A stretch of 64,000 nucleotides of DNA from Oceanidesulfovibrio marinus (GTDB lineage Bacteria; Desulfobacterota; Desulfovibrionia; Desulfovibrionales; Desulfovibrionaceae): positions 2,569,322 to 2,633,321 of the forward strand of contig NZ_CP039543.1 of assembly GCF_013085545.1 (NCBI RefSeq). The letters run 5' to 3'. A model generated the notes under the pieces. That model was not told the DNA's origin. It worked only from the letters and a program-made list of their open reading frames with translations, and ran no database searches. Below are positions 17,421 to 24,513 of the stretch, one piece after another. A program made the translations under genes and the position numbers. The stretch's first letter is position 1. Each line of letters begins with the position of its first letter.

Positions 17421-17651
17421 CTAGATCAAATCAACACGAACCTCCCCTAACTTTTCGCGTATCACATGAAGCTGAGCCTGAATACGTTTCACAATTCCAG
17501 CATCTAGATAACCATATCTACCCAGCATATCGAAAGCCTCCGATAATTGATAAACGAAAGTTGTACTTTCAGGATAGCTCTCTGCATTTTGAGTATGGAT
17601 ACCAAACACCTTATTATAGTAGCTGATGGGATCGACGTCGCCGGTGCTCAT
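17421..17651 (-). CDS. Small hypothetical protein after the relaxase gene
   Basis: A 76-residue protein with no recognised domain. It is predicted mostly helical (LSEAFDMLGRYGYLDAGIVK, then IQAQLHVIREKLGEV). It starts 27 bases after mobA, on the same strand, so it is probably the last gene of the mobilization operon. It resembles in size small four-helix ancillary proteins of mobile elements, such as those that assist 23S-rRNA-like intervening ORFs, but I cannot assign it. Confidence 0.6.
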   Translation of the reverse strand: MSTGDVDPISYYNKVFGIHTQNAESYPESTTFVYQLSEAFDMLGRYGYLDAGIVKRIQAQLHVIREKLGEVRVDLI

Positions 17652-17678
17652 AAAAACGCTCCATTCGTTTAAGTTAAG

Positions 17679-19220
17679 TTACATCCCAAGGTCTTGACCT
17701 CTAGCATCTCGCGATTGTTTAACTACTTCACGTTGTGCAACAACCCGCTCAACTGCTCTAACAGCGGCTCCAAGTTTTTGTAGAACTCGCTGAGCTGCCG
17801 TATGTGCTGTGCCTGTGACTGTAGTTCCTCGCCCATCGTTGTCAGTCGTTTGTCGTACATATCTCTGTTCTCTTGATTCTCTTGCTCTAGCTTCTTCAGC
17901 CCATCCAAAAGGTGGCGTTCCAGCTCTGTCATGCTCATTGCTTACTCCAGTTTGAGAGCTTTGCGGTTTTTGAAACTCCATCCTTCGTGAATTATCGCCT
18001 TTGGAGGCAGGACGATGAAGCGGTTGTCGCCGTTTTGCACGAGCTGAATGCCCCATGTCTGTTTCTCCAAGTTCGAAATTGTCTCCTTCAACTGCCTCTT
18101 TTTTACTTGGAGTGCTTTGATCTGTTGCCACTGATTGATGATATGTGCGCTCATAATCGAACTCAGTCCCCATGTTCCCAGAATCAAGCCCATTAGCAGG
18201 CAAAATCCTAGCACCGTGGTTCGCAGCCAGGTCTTGGCTAGAGACTTGCGCAAAGTTGTCGTTTGGTCGCTCAGCCCTTGAAGCTGTGTGGCAATGGCTT
18301 TGCCCAGACTCTCTGTTTTGGCTGCGATATCGGCTTCGATTGTATTCAGCGCGTCTTGCGATGACCTGCTCAAGCTCTGTTGCAAGTTCTCGAACTCGTG
18401 CCGTGCTATCGACTCCAGCTCCTCCCGGTCTTGCTGAATCCTGTCCTTGAGCTTGCTGCTCAACTCGCCAATGCTCACAGTAAATGCCTCCCTTCATGCG
18501 GAATCGCGTCCCTGAGTCAGGCTCCAAAACCGTAAGGTAGTTCTTGCCCATACGCGGCGTTTTTAGACCAACCTCGTGCAGGGCCTGCACAAGTTCCTCC
18601 CTATTGGTGACAAGGCCAGATTCAATTCGCTGTGAAATAAATTCATTAATGAGCTTGCGCGGATCATCCTGTTTGTCATCCTGTGTGGCTTGTCCCCAAC
18701 GTATGCGCCGCGCGCGATTCAAGTCCGTATGCGATGGTTTATAGGCGCGAGCGCGCGTCGGATCGTCCGGTCTGGCCCAACCTTCCCGCCAGTTGTAAAG
18801 ATCGCGGAAGACGTCGAAGTCCTTTTGCCAGCCTGGCGGACACGGGTTGAGCGCTTTACCTGTAGAAAGCTCCATGCGCGGAATGACGAAATGGAGTTCG
18901 TGGTGCTCAGCGTGGACATGTCGCACCCACAGAATGTTGTATTGGTCGGGCTCCAGACCAGCGAAAGCGACGCGCTCAAAGTCATCCATTACTCTACGCT
19001 CTTTTTCGTCTGAAATTTCTTCACCTGGAGCCCAGCTCAGCACACCAGCGGTGAATTTCCATGTTCGCGGTTGGGAATCTATCAGCTGCACAGTCAACTC
19101 AGGATCACCACGGAGAACAGCCGGTGGAGCATCATCTCGGCCAGGATAATCGCGGCGAAGCAAATAATGCACCGGACCTACGCCAGCTCCTTTGCCATGC
19201 GGAAAAACTTTCATGTACAT
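17679..19220 (-). CDS. mobA: ColE1-type (MobA/MbeA-like) relaxase
   Basis: A 513-residue relaxase that should nick the element's oriT and lead the transferred strand into a recipient. The N-terminal ~230 residues form the relaxase domain, with MYMKVFPHGKGAG at the start, DQYNILWVRHVHAEHHELHF as the histidine-rich metal site and NPCPPGWQKDFDVFRDLYNW. The C-terminal half is low-complexity and polar, which reflects the two genes encoded there in another frame (17942-18478 and 17723-17938). The order mobC-mobA with nested mobB and mobD is that of ColE1 mbeCABD. Transfer would need a conjugative helper. Confidence 0.9.
   Translation of the reverse strand: MYMKVFPHGKGAGVGPVHYLLRRDYPGRDDAPPAVLRGDPELTVQLIDSQPRTWKFTAGVLSWAPGEEISDEKERRVMDDFERVAFAGLEPDQYNILWVRHVHAEHHELHFVIPRMELSTGKALNPCPPGWQKDFDVFRDLYNWREGWARPDDPTRARAYKPSHTDLNRARRIRWGQATQDDKQDDPRKLINEFISQRIESGLVTNREELVQALHEVGLKTPRMGKNYLTVLEPDSGTRFRMKGGIYCEHWRVEQQAQGQDSARPGGAGVDSTARVRELATELEQVIARRAEYNRSRYRSQNRESGQSHCHTASRAERPNDNFAQVSSQDLAANHGARILPANGLDSGNMGTEFDYERTYHQSVATDQSTPSKKEAVEGDNFELGETDMGHSARAKRRQPLHRPASKGDNSRRMEFQKPQSSQTGVSNEHDRAGTPPFGWAEEARARESREQRYVRQTTDNDGRGTTVTGTAHTAAQRVLQKLGAAVRAVERVVAQREVVKQSRDARGQDLGM
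17723..17938 (-). CDS. mobD: MbeD/MobD-like protein, nested in the relaxase gene
   Basis: A 71-residue coiled-coil protein (TELERHLLDGLKKLEQENQE, then LQSQAQHIRQLSEFYKNLEP) read in a different frame inside mobA, starting three bases after the mobB-like stop. Size, coiled coil and position match ColE1 MbeD, a mobilization/entry-exclusion type protein. Since the same DNA encodes the low-complexity tail of the relaxase, the nested frame is probably the constrained one. Confidence 0.75.
   Translation of the reverse strand: MSMTELERHLLDGLKKLEQENQENRDMYDKRLTTMGEELQSQAQHIRQLSEFYKNLEPLLEQLSGLLHNVK
17942..18478 (-). CDS. mobB: MbeB/MobB-like membrane protein, nested in the relaxase gene
   Basis: A 178-residue protein read inside mobA in another frame. 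The N-terminal half is helical and charged (LKDRIQQDREELESIARHEF), a membrane segment lies near 88-108 (TTVLGFCLLMGLILGTWGLS), and a second coiled stretch (ALQVKKRQLKETISNLEKQ) precedes a short C-terminal domain. Length, the single membrane segment and position match ColE1 MbeB, which stabilizes the relaxosome and links it to the membrane. Confidence 0.78.
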   Translation of the reverse strand: MSIGELSSKLKDRIQQDREELESIARHEFENLQQSLSRSSQDALNTIEADIAAKTESLGKAIATQLQGLSDQTTTLRKSLAKTWLRTTVLGFCLLMGLILGTWGLSSIMSAHIINQWQQIKALQVKKRQLKETISNLEKQTWGIQLVQNGDNRFIVLPPKAIIHEGWSFKNRKALKLE

Positions 19221-19228
19221 GGCGTGCC

Positions 19229-19519
19229 CTAACGCAATCGCAATTCACGGAGAATCGCATCAAGACGACTGACTACTTCTATGGTGTCGAGGCCGCCTTT
19301 GTAGGTGTTCACCCACCGGGCGATTTGATTCAGGTTGTTGCCGATGCGCGCCAGCTGGAGCAAAGCTTCACGCTCTGTCGATGTCTTCCGCAGACGAAAG
19401 GAGGCCAGCCGATGGCGAACCAGGTCGGCAAGCGTCATCCCGGCGGCCGCCGCTTTGGCTTCAAACTGCGCTTTTTCCTCCTCGGAGACGCGGATCTTAA
19501 TCCACTGATCGCGGCTCAC
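19229..19519 (-). CDS. mobC: MobC-like relaxosome accessory protein
   Basis: A 96-residue protein if started at a GTG with GGAG eight bases upstream (VSRDQWIKIRVSEEEKAQFE); an ATG 24 codons earlier (19591) gives a tail that looks non-native. It has the ribbon-helix-helix-like start and the core LLQLARIGNNLNQIARWVN, which is the hallmark of MobC/MbeC proteins that open DNA at oriT. It ends eight bases before mobA, so it begins the mobilization operon. Confidence 0.87.
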   Translation of the reverse strand: MSRDQWIKIRVSEEEKAQFEAKAAAAGMTLADLVRHRLASFRLRKTSTEREALLQLARIGNNLNQIARWVNTYKGGLDTIEVVSRLDAILRELRLR

Positions 19520-19580
19520 GAGGCATCTCCATCCGTGGGTTCTGCTTCCTTCCAGGGGGTCCAGGGGGCGGAGCCCTCGG

Positions 19581-19630
19581 CCAGCTCCCACGTGTGGGCG
19601 TGCCCACAGTGGGTAGGCTGGCTTCCAGCG
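19581..19630. other. Candidate oriT of the mobilization cassette
   Basis: Upstream of mobC, where ColE1-type plasmids carry oriT, overlapping inverted repeats are present (CCAGC ... GCTGG outer arms at 19581 and 19617, TGTGGGC-GT-GCCCACA inside). They end in CTGGCTTC at 19618-19625, close to the ColE1/pBR322 nic sequence CTGGCTTA. The nick site is a proposal from this match. Confidence 0.55.
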
Positions 19631-19703
19631 ATACCACCCATAGGAACAAACACAACGAGGCTAGCGTAGTCTGGCGAAACAAGCGAAAAATGCGAAAGAA
19701 GGT

Positions 19704-21086
19704 TCATGTCCTGTCTCTCCTTTCTTCGCTTTTTTCGCATAATTCGCGCAGCGTGAAGACGATTCGAGGGCGACCTGCGCCTTTCTCTTTGGTAACGCTA
19801 ATACGCTGTTGCGCTTCCAATTGTTGCAGGAGCGGTTTCAGCCGCGTTTTGGGAACGTGCCTGCTCAGTACCGAGCTTAGTTCTGTAGATGATAATGGGC
19901 CGCCCTTTAGGGCCTCCAGAACTTTCTCTTCCAGCGGATCTACGGAACGGTCACCAAAGATATATAAAGCGGAATCCTGGGCATAACGCCACATGACAAG
20001 GGCCGCATGCAGATGCGGTTCCTCGATTTCCCCCTGAGCATCTAGAAGTGCATAGACAAGGGCCAAGCGAAGAGTCTGGGCTTCTGCCCGATTGATGATA
20101 CTACCGGCAAGTCCTGTGTATTCTTGGGAGAGTTCTGGGTAGACGTTCTTCCACAACTCCAAGGCGTTTGGGGTCATGGTCATAACACCACGTTGCTGTG
20201 CCAGCCCCACACACCGCCAGAGCTCACGTTGCAAAGGGGCAATCTCCTCATCTGGCATCCGGGAAGGCAGTGCCACCAGTTTGGAGCGCCGTGCGCAAAT
20301 CCATAGGAAACGGTTTCCGAAACCATTGACTGCCTGGACTTCGCCCAAACACACGGCGAGTTCTTGCGTTGTGATATGGGTTATGATGCTAATGTGCGCG
20401 CCGCGTACAACCACAGGGTTATTCTTTGTTAGTGGGGCGTAATCGCCGGAGTCCCAGAAGCTCCGGATACCCATAGATAGAGTGTTGCCTTCGCGTTTAG
20501 TGCAGGCGAGTCCGCTGGCAAATTCCTCGTCGATTATGACAAGCCTTTTGTCTCCCTTTTCCCGAAGTGGCTCAGCAGGGTTCTGTCGCTGCCTCCGTTC
20601 TCGCTCCTCATCACTTTCGTCGCGCACATGATGGGCCAGTCCTTCGCCTGTGGATAACGGGCCGCCGCTTTCCTTGGCGGGCAAAGGAACGCCCCATGCT
20701 CTCAGGTCGGCGGGCTGGCAATGTTCCCGCCCAAAGAGCTTTGTCACAGGATGACGAGAGGTCCCTTTCCGGGCTTTACTTGAATTGCCGCAGATCACGG
20801 CAAATAGTCGCGGAGGATGGATGGTCTCGCCCACATAGATATGGGGACCTTGGTTGGCTGCGTGGCCGTATACCTCCGCTCCAAAGCGTATCAGCGCAGT
20901 GATACATACCGCGGCAGGATCAGCTTCGCTGTCACGTGTTGCCAGCCGCACAAACTCGCCCAGGAAACCAGGACAAGCGCCACTCGAGAACTGAGGCCAC
21001 GTCTTAAGGTCAAGTTCATCGCAGTCGTTTGGTGGCTCTTTCCGTGGAGAGCGAGCGAATGTCGGTTCAGGAGGGTTGCCACTCAT
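19704..21086 (-). CDS. DUF3987-family protein (primase/helicase-like)
   Basis: A 460-residue protein of the DUF3987 type found on plasmids, prophages and integrative elements. A Walker-A-like loop (VICGNSSKARKGTS, near residue 100) precedes a Walker-B-like VIIDEEF at about 188. A C-terminal winged-helix region (from LEEKVLEALKGGPLSSTELS) could bind DNA. Such proteins are often linked to replication or maintenance of mobile elements, but their activity is not established. It overlaps the AlpA-like gene by four bases and is transcribed toward the mob cassette. Confidence 0.78.
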   Translation of the reverse strand: MSGNPPEPTFARSPRKEPPNDCDELDLKTWPQFSSGACPGFLGEFVRLATRDSEADPAAVCITALIRFGAEVYGHAANQGPHIYVGETIHPPRLFAVICGNSSKARKGTSRHPVTKLFGREHCQPADLRAWGVPLPAKESGGPLSTGEGLAHHVRDESDEERERRQRQNPAEPLREKGDKRLVIIDEEFASGLACTKREGNTLSMGIRSFWDSGDYAPLTKNNPVVVRGAHISIITHITTQELAVCLGEVQAVNGFGNRFLWICARRSKLVALPSRMPDEEIAPLQRELWRCVGLAQQRGVMTMTPNALELWKNVYPELSQEYTGLAGSIINRAEAQTLRLALVYALLDAQGEIEEPHLHAALVMWRYAQDSALYIFGDRSVDPLEEKVLEALKGGPLSSTELSSVLSRHVPKTRLKPLLQQLEAQQRISVTKEKGAGRPRIVFTLRELCEKSEERRDRT

Positions 21087-21370
21087 TTCCCGCTCCTGGC
21101 TTTCTGTTCGGCTTTCGTTGGTCTGCCGCGCCGCCTTCTGGGAGCATTTGAGTGCTCTGCGTTAGTTGCTGCCGTTGCCTCAGCCTGGGCGGCTTTGTCG
21201 TCAATCCATGCATCAACGGACTCCACCAACCAAGCCAACCGGCGACCTAACTTGATGGGTGGTGGAACGGCGTCATACTGTTTGCGTGCGAGGTGGCCGT
21301 GTACAGCCGCAATGCTTTTGCCCAGAATGATGGATAATTCTTCGATGTTGTAGAAACGCTTACGTACCAT
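21083..21370 (-). CDS. AlpA/excisionase-like HTH protein
   Basis: A 95-residue protein with a MerR/AlpA-type winged HTH: RFYNIEELSIILGKSIAAVH, then PPPIKLGRRLAWLVESVDAW. The tail is basic (APRRRRGRPTKAEQKARSG), with an AT-hook-like PRRRRGRP. Proteins of this size near an integrase usually act as excisionase or as activator of element genes. It begins the operon with the DUF3987 gene; an IS inserted 38 bases upstream of its start may have altered its promoter. Confidence 0.75.
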   Translation of the reverse strand: MVRKRFYNIEELSIILGKSIAAVHGHLARKQYDAVPPPIKLGRRLAWLVESVDAWIDDKAAQAEATAATNAEHSNAPRRRRGRPTKAEQKARSGK

Positions 21371-21421
21371 GCTTGTGACCTCCGCAATTGTTCAAAGGGC
21401 GTGTGAATGGTGTTGCCCCCG

Positions 21422-22264
21422 CTAAATCGGACACTCGGCTGTTGCCATAGAGCGGATGAACTCGCGAGGAGATTTCATCCGCAACCCCTTGTGGGGATGC
21501 CTCTCGTTGTAATCTTCGATCCAGTCCGCCAGCTGTCCGAACACCGTCACGGCATCCGGCCTGTCGCTTATGCGCACGTAATCACGCTTGAACGTGTTCA
21601 CGAACGCTTCGGCAATGCCGTTGCTCTCCGGGCTCCTGACGGGCGTGAACCGGCTCTCCAGGCCCAGCCACGAGGCGAACTCCACCGTGTCTTTCGCCGT
21701 GTAGCATGAGCCGTTGTCCGAAAGCCATTGCACCGGGCGGGGAGTTCGATTTGTCCCGAACCGCTTCTCGACGCACTCCAGCATCAGGTCCTGGATCATC
21801 GAGCTGGAAATGCCCCGGCTCGACGCCATATGGCCGATGACTTCCCTGTCGCAGCAATCAATGGCGAACGCCACCCTGACCGCCTCGCCATTGGCGCAGG
21901 ACACTTCGAAGACGTCGGAACTCCAGCGCAGGTTGCTGCGCAGCGTAATTACCTTGCCGTCATGGGCGCGCGTCGGCCGCTTGCCGGAATGCCGCGTCAG
22001 CAGAAGTCCATGAAGGCGCATGATGCGGTAAACGCGTTTGTGATTCACGCGAGGCTGGCCCAACTCAACCAGGCGTCGATTGAGCACGGCGCAAACCCGC
22101 CTGTAGCCGTACGTGAGACGATCGTCGATGATGTCGCGAATGAGCGGCAGCAGCGCTTCATCTTCTGCCTTGGAATAGCGAGGCGGCCTCACCTTTGGCT
22201 GGGCGCCGACGCGCTCCACAAGCCTGGACCGGGAAACGCCCATGGCGTCTGCAACGCGCGTCAT
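21422..22264 (-). CDS. IS3-family transposase OrfB (DDE domain)
   Basis: A 280-residue catalytic subunit of the IS2-like branch. An HTH_21-type region (LTYGYRRVCAVLNRRL) precedes the rve domain, with Asp in WSSDVFEVSC, Asp in QWLSDNGSCYTAKD and Glu in PESNGIAEAFVNTFKRDY. Its ATG overlaps the orfA stop (ATGA). The frame stays open upstream to the A8 run at 22306-22313, so a -1 shift would give one OrfAB transposase. Confidence 0.93.
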   Translation of the reverse strand: MTRVADAMGVSRSRLVERVGAQPKVRPPRYSKAEDEALLPLIRDIIDDRLTYGYRRVCAVLNRRLVELGQPRVNHKRVYRIMRLHGLLLTRHSGKRPTRAHDGKVITLRSNLRWSSDVFEVSCANGEAVRVAFAIDCCDREVIGHMASSRGISSSMIQDLMLECVEKRFGTNRTPRPVQWLSDNGSCYTAKDTVEFASWLGLESRFTPVRSPESNGIAEAFVNTFKRDYVRISDRPDAVTVFGQLADWIEDYNERHPHKGLRMKSPREFIRSMATAECPI

Positions 22265-22659
22265 GGGGTATCGTCCTCGAAGGGCAATGGCGTGCGCGAG
22301 ATCAGTTTTTTTTCGCGCGCAATCTCGATGGCCTCCTTGAGGATCTCCACTTCCATCGTCTTCTTGCCCAGAAGGCGCTCGAGATCGCGGATGCGCTTCT
22401 TCATGGCCCGCGCTTCGGCTGCCGAAACAACCGTGTCGTTGGCCTCGATGGCTTTCCTGCCGCCCTCGCTCATGAGCTTCCTCCAGCGGAAAAGGAGATT
22501 GGGGGCGATGCCGTGCTTGCGGGCCACGTAGGAGACGCTCATGCCTGGCTGCGACGACTCCTCGACGATCCGCAACTTCTCGGTCAGTGCCCAGCGCCGG
22601 CGCTGGACACTGTGCACCACCTCTACCGTCGGATACTCGTTAGCACTATGTCTAGACAT
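22261..22659 (-). CDS. IS3-family transposase OrfA (HTH)
   Basis: A 132-residue DNA-binding subunit: RRRWALTEKLRIVEESSQPG, HTH SVSYVARKHGIAPNLLFRWR, then a leucine-zipper-like region (KKRIRDLERLLGKKTMEVEI) for dimerization. The poly-A run near its 3' end is in the codons for EKK, just upstream of the orfB start. Confidence 0.92.
   Translation of the reverse strand: MSRHSANEYPTVEVVHSVQRRRWALTEKLRIVEESSQPGMSVSYVARKHGIAPNLLFRWRKLMSEGGRKAIEANDTVVSAAEARAMKKRIRDLERLLGKKTMEVEILKEAIEIAREKKLISRTPLPFEDDTP
22306..22313 (-). promoter_or_regulatory. A8 programmed -1 frameshift site of the IS3 element
   Basis: Eight consecutive A on the coding strand inside orfA. The -1 frame from here is open into orfB (KKTDLAHAIALRGRYPMTRV), which is the usual way IS3 elements make the fused transposase. 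Confidence 0.7.
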
Positions 22660-22758
22660 GCCTCCAGACCTACCTCTTCGGTATGCCGAGGTGTCCGGTC
22701 GAAACGGGGGCTACTCCAGTGAATATGCGGAGGTTGCCACTAGCGCGCGGTATGTAGC

Positions 22759-23703
22759 TTACTTGCGTACCTCGCTGCGTGCATTTCTAAAGGCCTCAAA
22801 TCCCATAGGATGCTCCTTCCCTTTAGATTTTTTTTGAATTAACCGCCCGCCGATATCGCTGTCATCCGTAGGCTCAAACTCAAAGCGCACAGAATACCCC
22901 TTGCACGGGCGCATCATCTTTTTAGAGACCAAGTCAGCCTTTATACGTAGCCATAGCTCTTTGTCAGTGTCATTGGGGAATTGGTTGTGATATTTCTGAA
23001 TTAGCTTCAGTAATCCCGCCCTATCCACTGGCTTTTCTCCGCCCCTTCTCCTGGAGTCCTGACGCTCCAGGCCGTCCTCGACAGCACGGTTGCTAGCATA
23101 TTGAGCCATTGAACGGGCGAATAGAAACATTATAGTAGCCGTTGCTTGAACGTCTCCTTTGGCCATAGCTAGGACCAGGTCGTCATATGTAAGGCGGGCG
23201 TGTATTGCCGCAAGAACTTTCATCCGCTTAAAGGAATCTTGTCTATTCAATGCAAGTTCAAGGTATACACGCTCAATATCCGGTGTAATCTTAGTCTGAC
23301 CAGCTAGAATTTGCTCTATGCTAACCGATTTAGACACAGCATCTGAGCAAACACCACAAAGATCCAAAAGAAGCTGTCTATTAGCATAAAGCCACTCAGT
23401 ACTATTTTCTAAAAAGTCATCAATGATTCGTCCTAATACACACTTATCATCTTGAGTCTCTAGTAAGGCTCCAGTTGACTCAAAAGGTGGCATGCTGAAT
23501 ATGAATGATAATGGAATCAGCATCGAAGGTTGTGCACCTTCATCAGACCCATTAATACTTCTAACAACCTTTTCAATAAATTTTATATCTGCATTTGTGA
23601 ACACAACTGAATAATCCTCAATATCTCCTGGCAACTTGGATATAGTTTCTTCGAGAGACCCATCCTTAGGAGTTGCAATAAACACATCATTTATTTTTTT
23701 CAT
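22759..23703 (-). CDS. Hypothetical protein of the element
   Basis: A 314-residue soluble protein without a domain I recognise. It is helical, with no signal or membrane segment. Notable stretches are LELALNRQDSFKRMKVLAAI with HARLTYDDLVLAMAKGDVQA in the middle and a basic C-terminus (LIQKKSKGKEHPMGFEAFRN). The first half is clearly AT-rich, the second more GC-rich. It is the gene closest to attR and is cut off from its former right-hand neighbours by the IS3 insertion. It may be an accessory or defence gene, but nothing in the sequence proves this. Confidence 0.7.
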   Translation of the reverse strand: MKKINDVFIATPKDGSLEETISKLPGDIEDYSVVFTNADIKFIEKVVRSINGSDEGAQPSMLIPLSFIFSMPPFESTGALLETQDDKCVLGRIIDDFLENSTEWLYANRQLLLDLCGVCSDAVSKSVSIEQILAGQTKITPDIERVYLELALNRQDSFKRMKVLAAIHARLTYDDLVLAMAKGDVQATATIMFLFARSMAQYASNRAVEDGLERQDSRRRGGEKPVDRAGLLKLIQKYHNQFPNDTDKELWLRIKADLVSKKMMRPCKGYSVRFEFEPTDDSDIGGRLIQKKSKGKEHPMGFEAFRNARSEVRK

Positions 23704-24191
23704 ATCGCTATCGACACATGTTGCACATCATACAAACGAACTTTTTTACCAGCCTAATCGATAAAAACACTGCGGTGGCATACGGTGCAATATTCTACCG
23801 CTCAGAGTCGCTGCTTATTGTTTGGCCGGCGTGCGAGAAAGACATGCTCGGGCCGACTCCAGGGACCAAGATACCCAGAAACAAGTGCACCACTTCAGCC
23901 AAGTAAAAACAACGCTAGCTGGGAAACGGCAACACTCGGAAATACGGCTAAGGGGTGGCGGATACTTATGAGTTTTCAGGGTTAACCTGAGTTGTTGCCC
24001 CCAGAAGCTCCGCTGTTTTTACATGAGACGCCAGGGGGAAGAAAAGTCAAAGGACGTTCGAATATTTGCTCCAATTTTGCTCCACTCGCTCTGAAAAGAC
24101 CTGCATTTTCATAAAAATTCATGGGTATTCATCTACCTGATAATATTTAATTAACCGTGATAACCCCTGAGAAATATTGAACCATTTTCGA
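23704..24191. other. Right end of the element, non-coding
   Basis: About 490 bases with no convincing gene. Just before attR it holds the second 22-bp repeat copy. It should contain the promoter of the hypothetical gene at 22759-23703. Confidence 0.55.
24066..24087 (+). repeat. 22-bp repeat near attR, inside the element (copy 2 of 3)
   Basis: It matches the copy at 5922-5943 at 21 of 22 positions, in the same orientation, about 105 bases inside attR. Likely an integrase-related site. Confidence 0.6.
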
Positions 24192-24268
24192 GACTTAAAA
24201 TCCCTCGGTGGCAACACTGTGCGGGTTCGATTCCCGCCCCGGGCACCAAATATTTCAGCTGGTTATCG
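24192..24268 (+). repeat. attR: second copy of the 77-bp tRNA-Leu repeat
   Basis: Exact copy of 5808-5884. It contains only the 3' half of tRNA-Leu, so it encodes no tRNA. It continues into a hairpin (24257-24287, stem with two G-U pairs) and a T run, a second version of the tRNA terminator. Confidence 0.95.
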
Positions 24269-24303
24269 TTGTAGACGATGGCCAGCTTTTTCTTTTTCTG
24301 GTT

Positions 24304-24325
24304 TTGCCCCGATATTGCTCGACTC
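24304..24325 (+). repeat. 22-bp repeat outside attR (copy 3 of 3)
   Basis: It matches copy 1 at 19 of 22 positions and sits 35 bases past attR, almost the same distance as copy 1 from attL. It therefore belongs to the left end of a second, decayed element. Confidence 0.6.
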
Positions 24326-24334
24326 AAAAACGGC

Positions 24335-24496
24335 GGCCGCCATCAAAGGCAAAGATATTGCCGCGTTTGGCAAGAGCAGCAGGAGGAAGAGGCAGGTTTC
24401 AATACTATTTGGTGAGGCTTGGCATTGCTGTCAGAACTGTTCGAAATTGCGCCCATGGATTGGGGGAATGGAGCGCCTTTCCAGCCCGAGCAAGGT
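24335..24496 (+). pseudogene. Remnant of a second tyrosine integrase
   Basis: The bases are clearly related to 7200-7370 of the element's integrase gene. In protein terms, AAIKGKDIAAF matches ATIKGKDIAAF; after a frameshift, MALLSELFEIAPMDWGNG matches LALLSKLFEIAATDWGME; then GMERLSSPSK, in the first frame again, matches GMESLSNPVK. Only about 55 codons (residues ~101-160) remain and both ends are missing. It records an older element in the same tRNA gene. Confidence 0.85.
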
Positions 24497-24513
24497 CGAC
24501 AGTCTGTTGCAGC

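Larger units (their letters stand above)
21408..22718 (-). mobile_element. IS3-family insertion sequence, intact, with 5-bp target duplication
   Basis: The 1311-bp element has inverted ends (TGGTGTTGCCCCCG at left; TGGAGTAGCCCCCG read inward from the right, 12 of 14 match) and is flanked by GTGAA on both sides (21403-21407 and 22719-22723). OrfA and orfB overlap by four bases and are joined by an A8 slip site. Both genes are full length, so it is a recent insertion. Confidence 0.93.
5808..24268. mobile_element. Integrative mobilizable element in tRNA-Leu (about 18.4 kb)
   Basis: The element is bounded by the two 77-bp att repeats and starts with an integrase reading away from the tRNA. It carries a MOBP/ColE1-type mobilization cassette but no type IV secretion genes, so it is mobilizable rather than self-transmissible. 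Cargo comprises an FRG-domain gene, a PP2C-kinase-kinase operon and a GHKL/nuclease-like gene; an AlpA-like regulator and a DUF3987 gene are probable maintenance functions. Four insertion sequences of three families have entered it, two of them broken. The cargo genes are visibly AT-richer than the host genes on both sides, consistent with acquisition. Confidence 0.92.
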
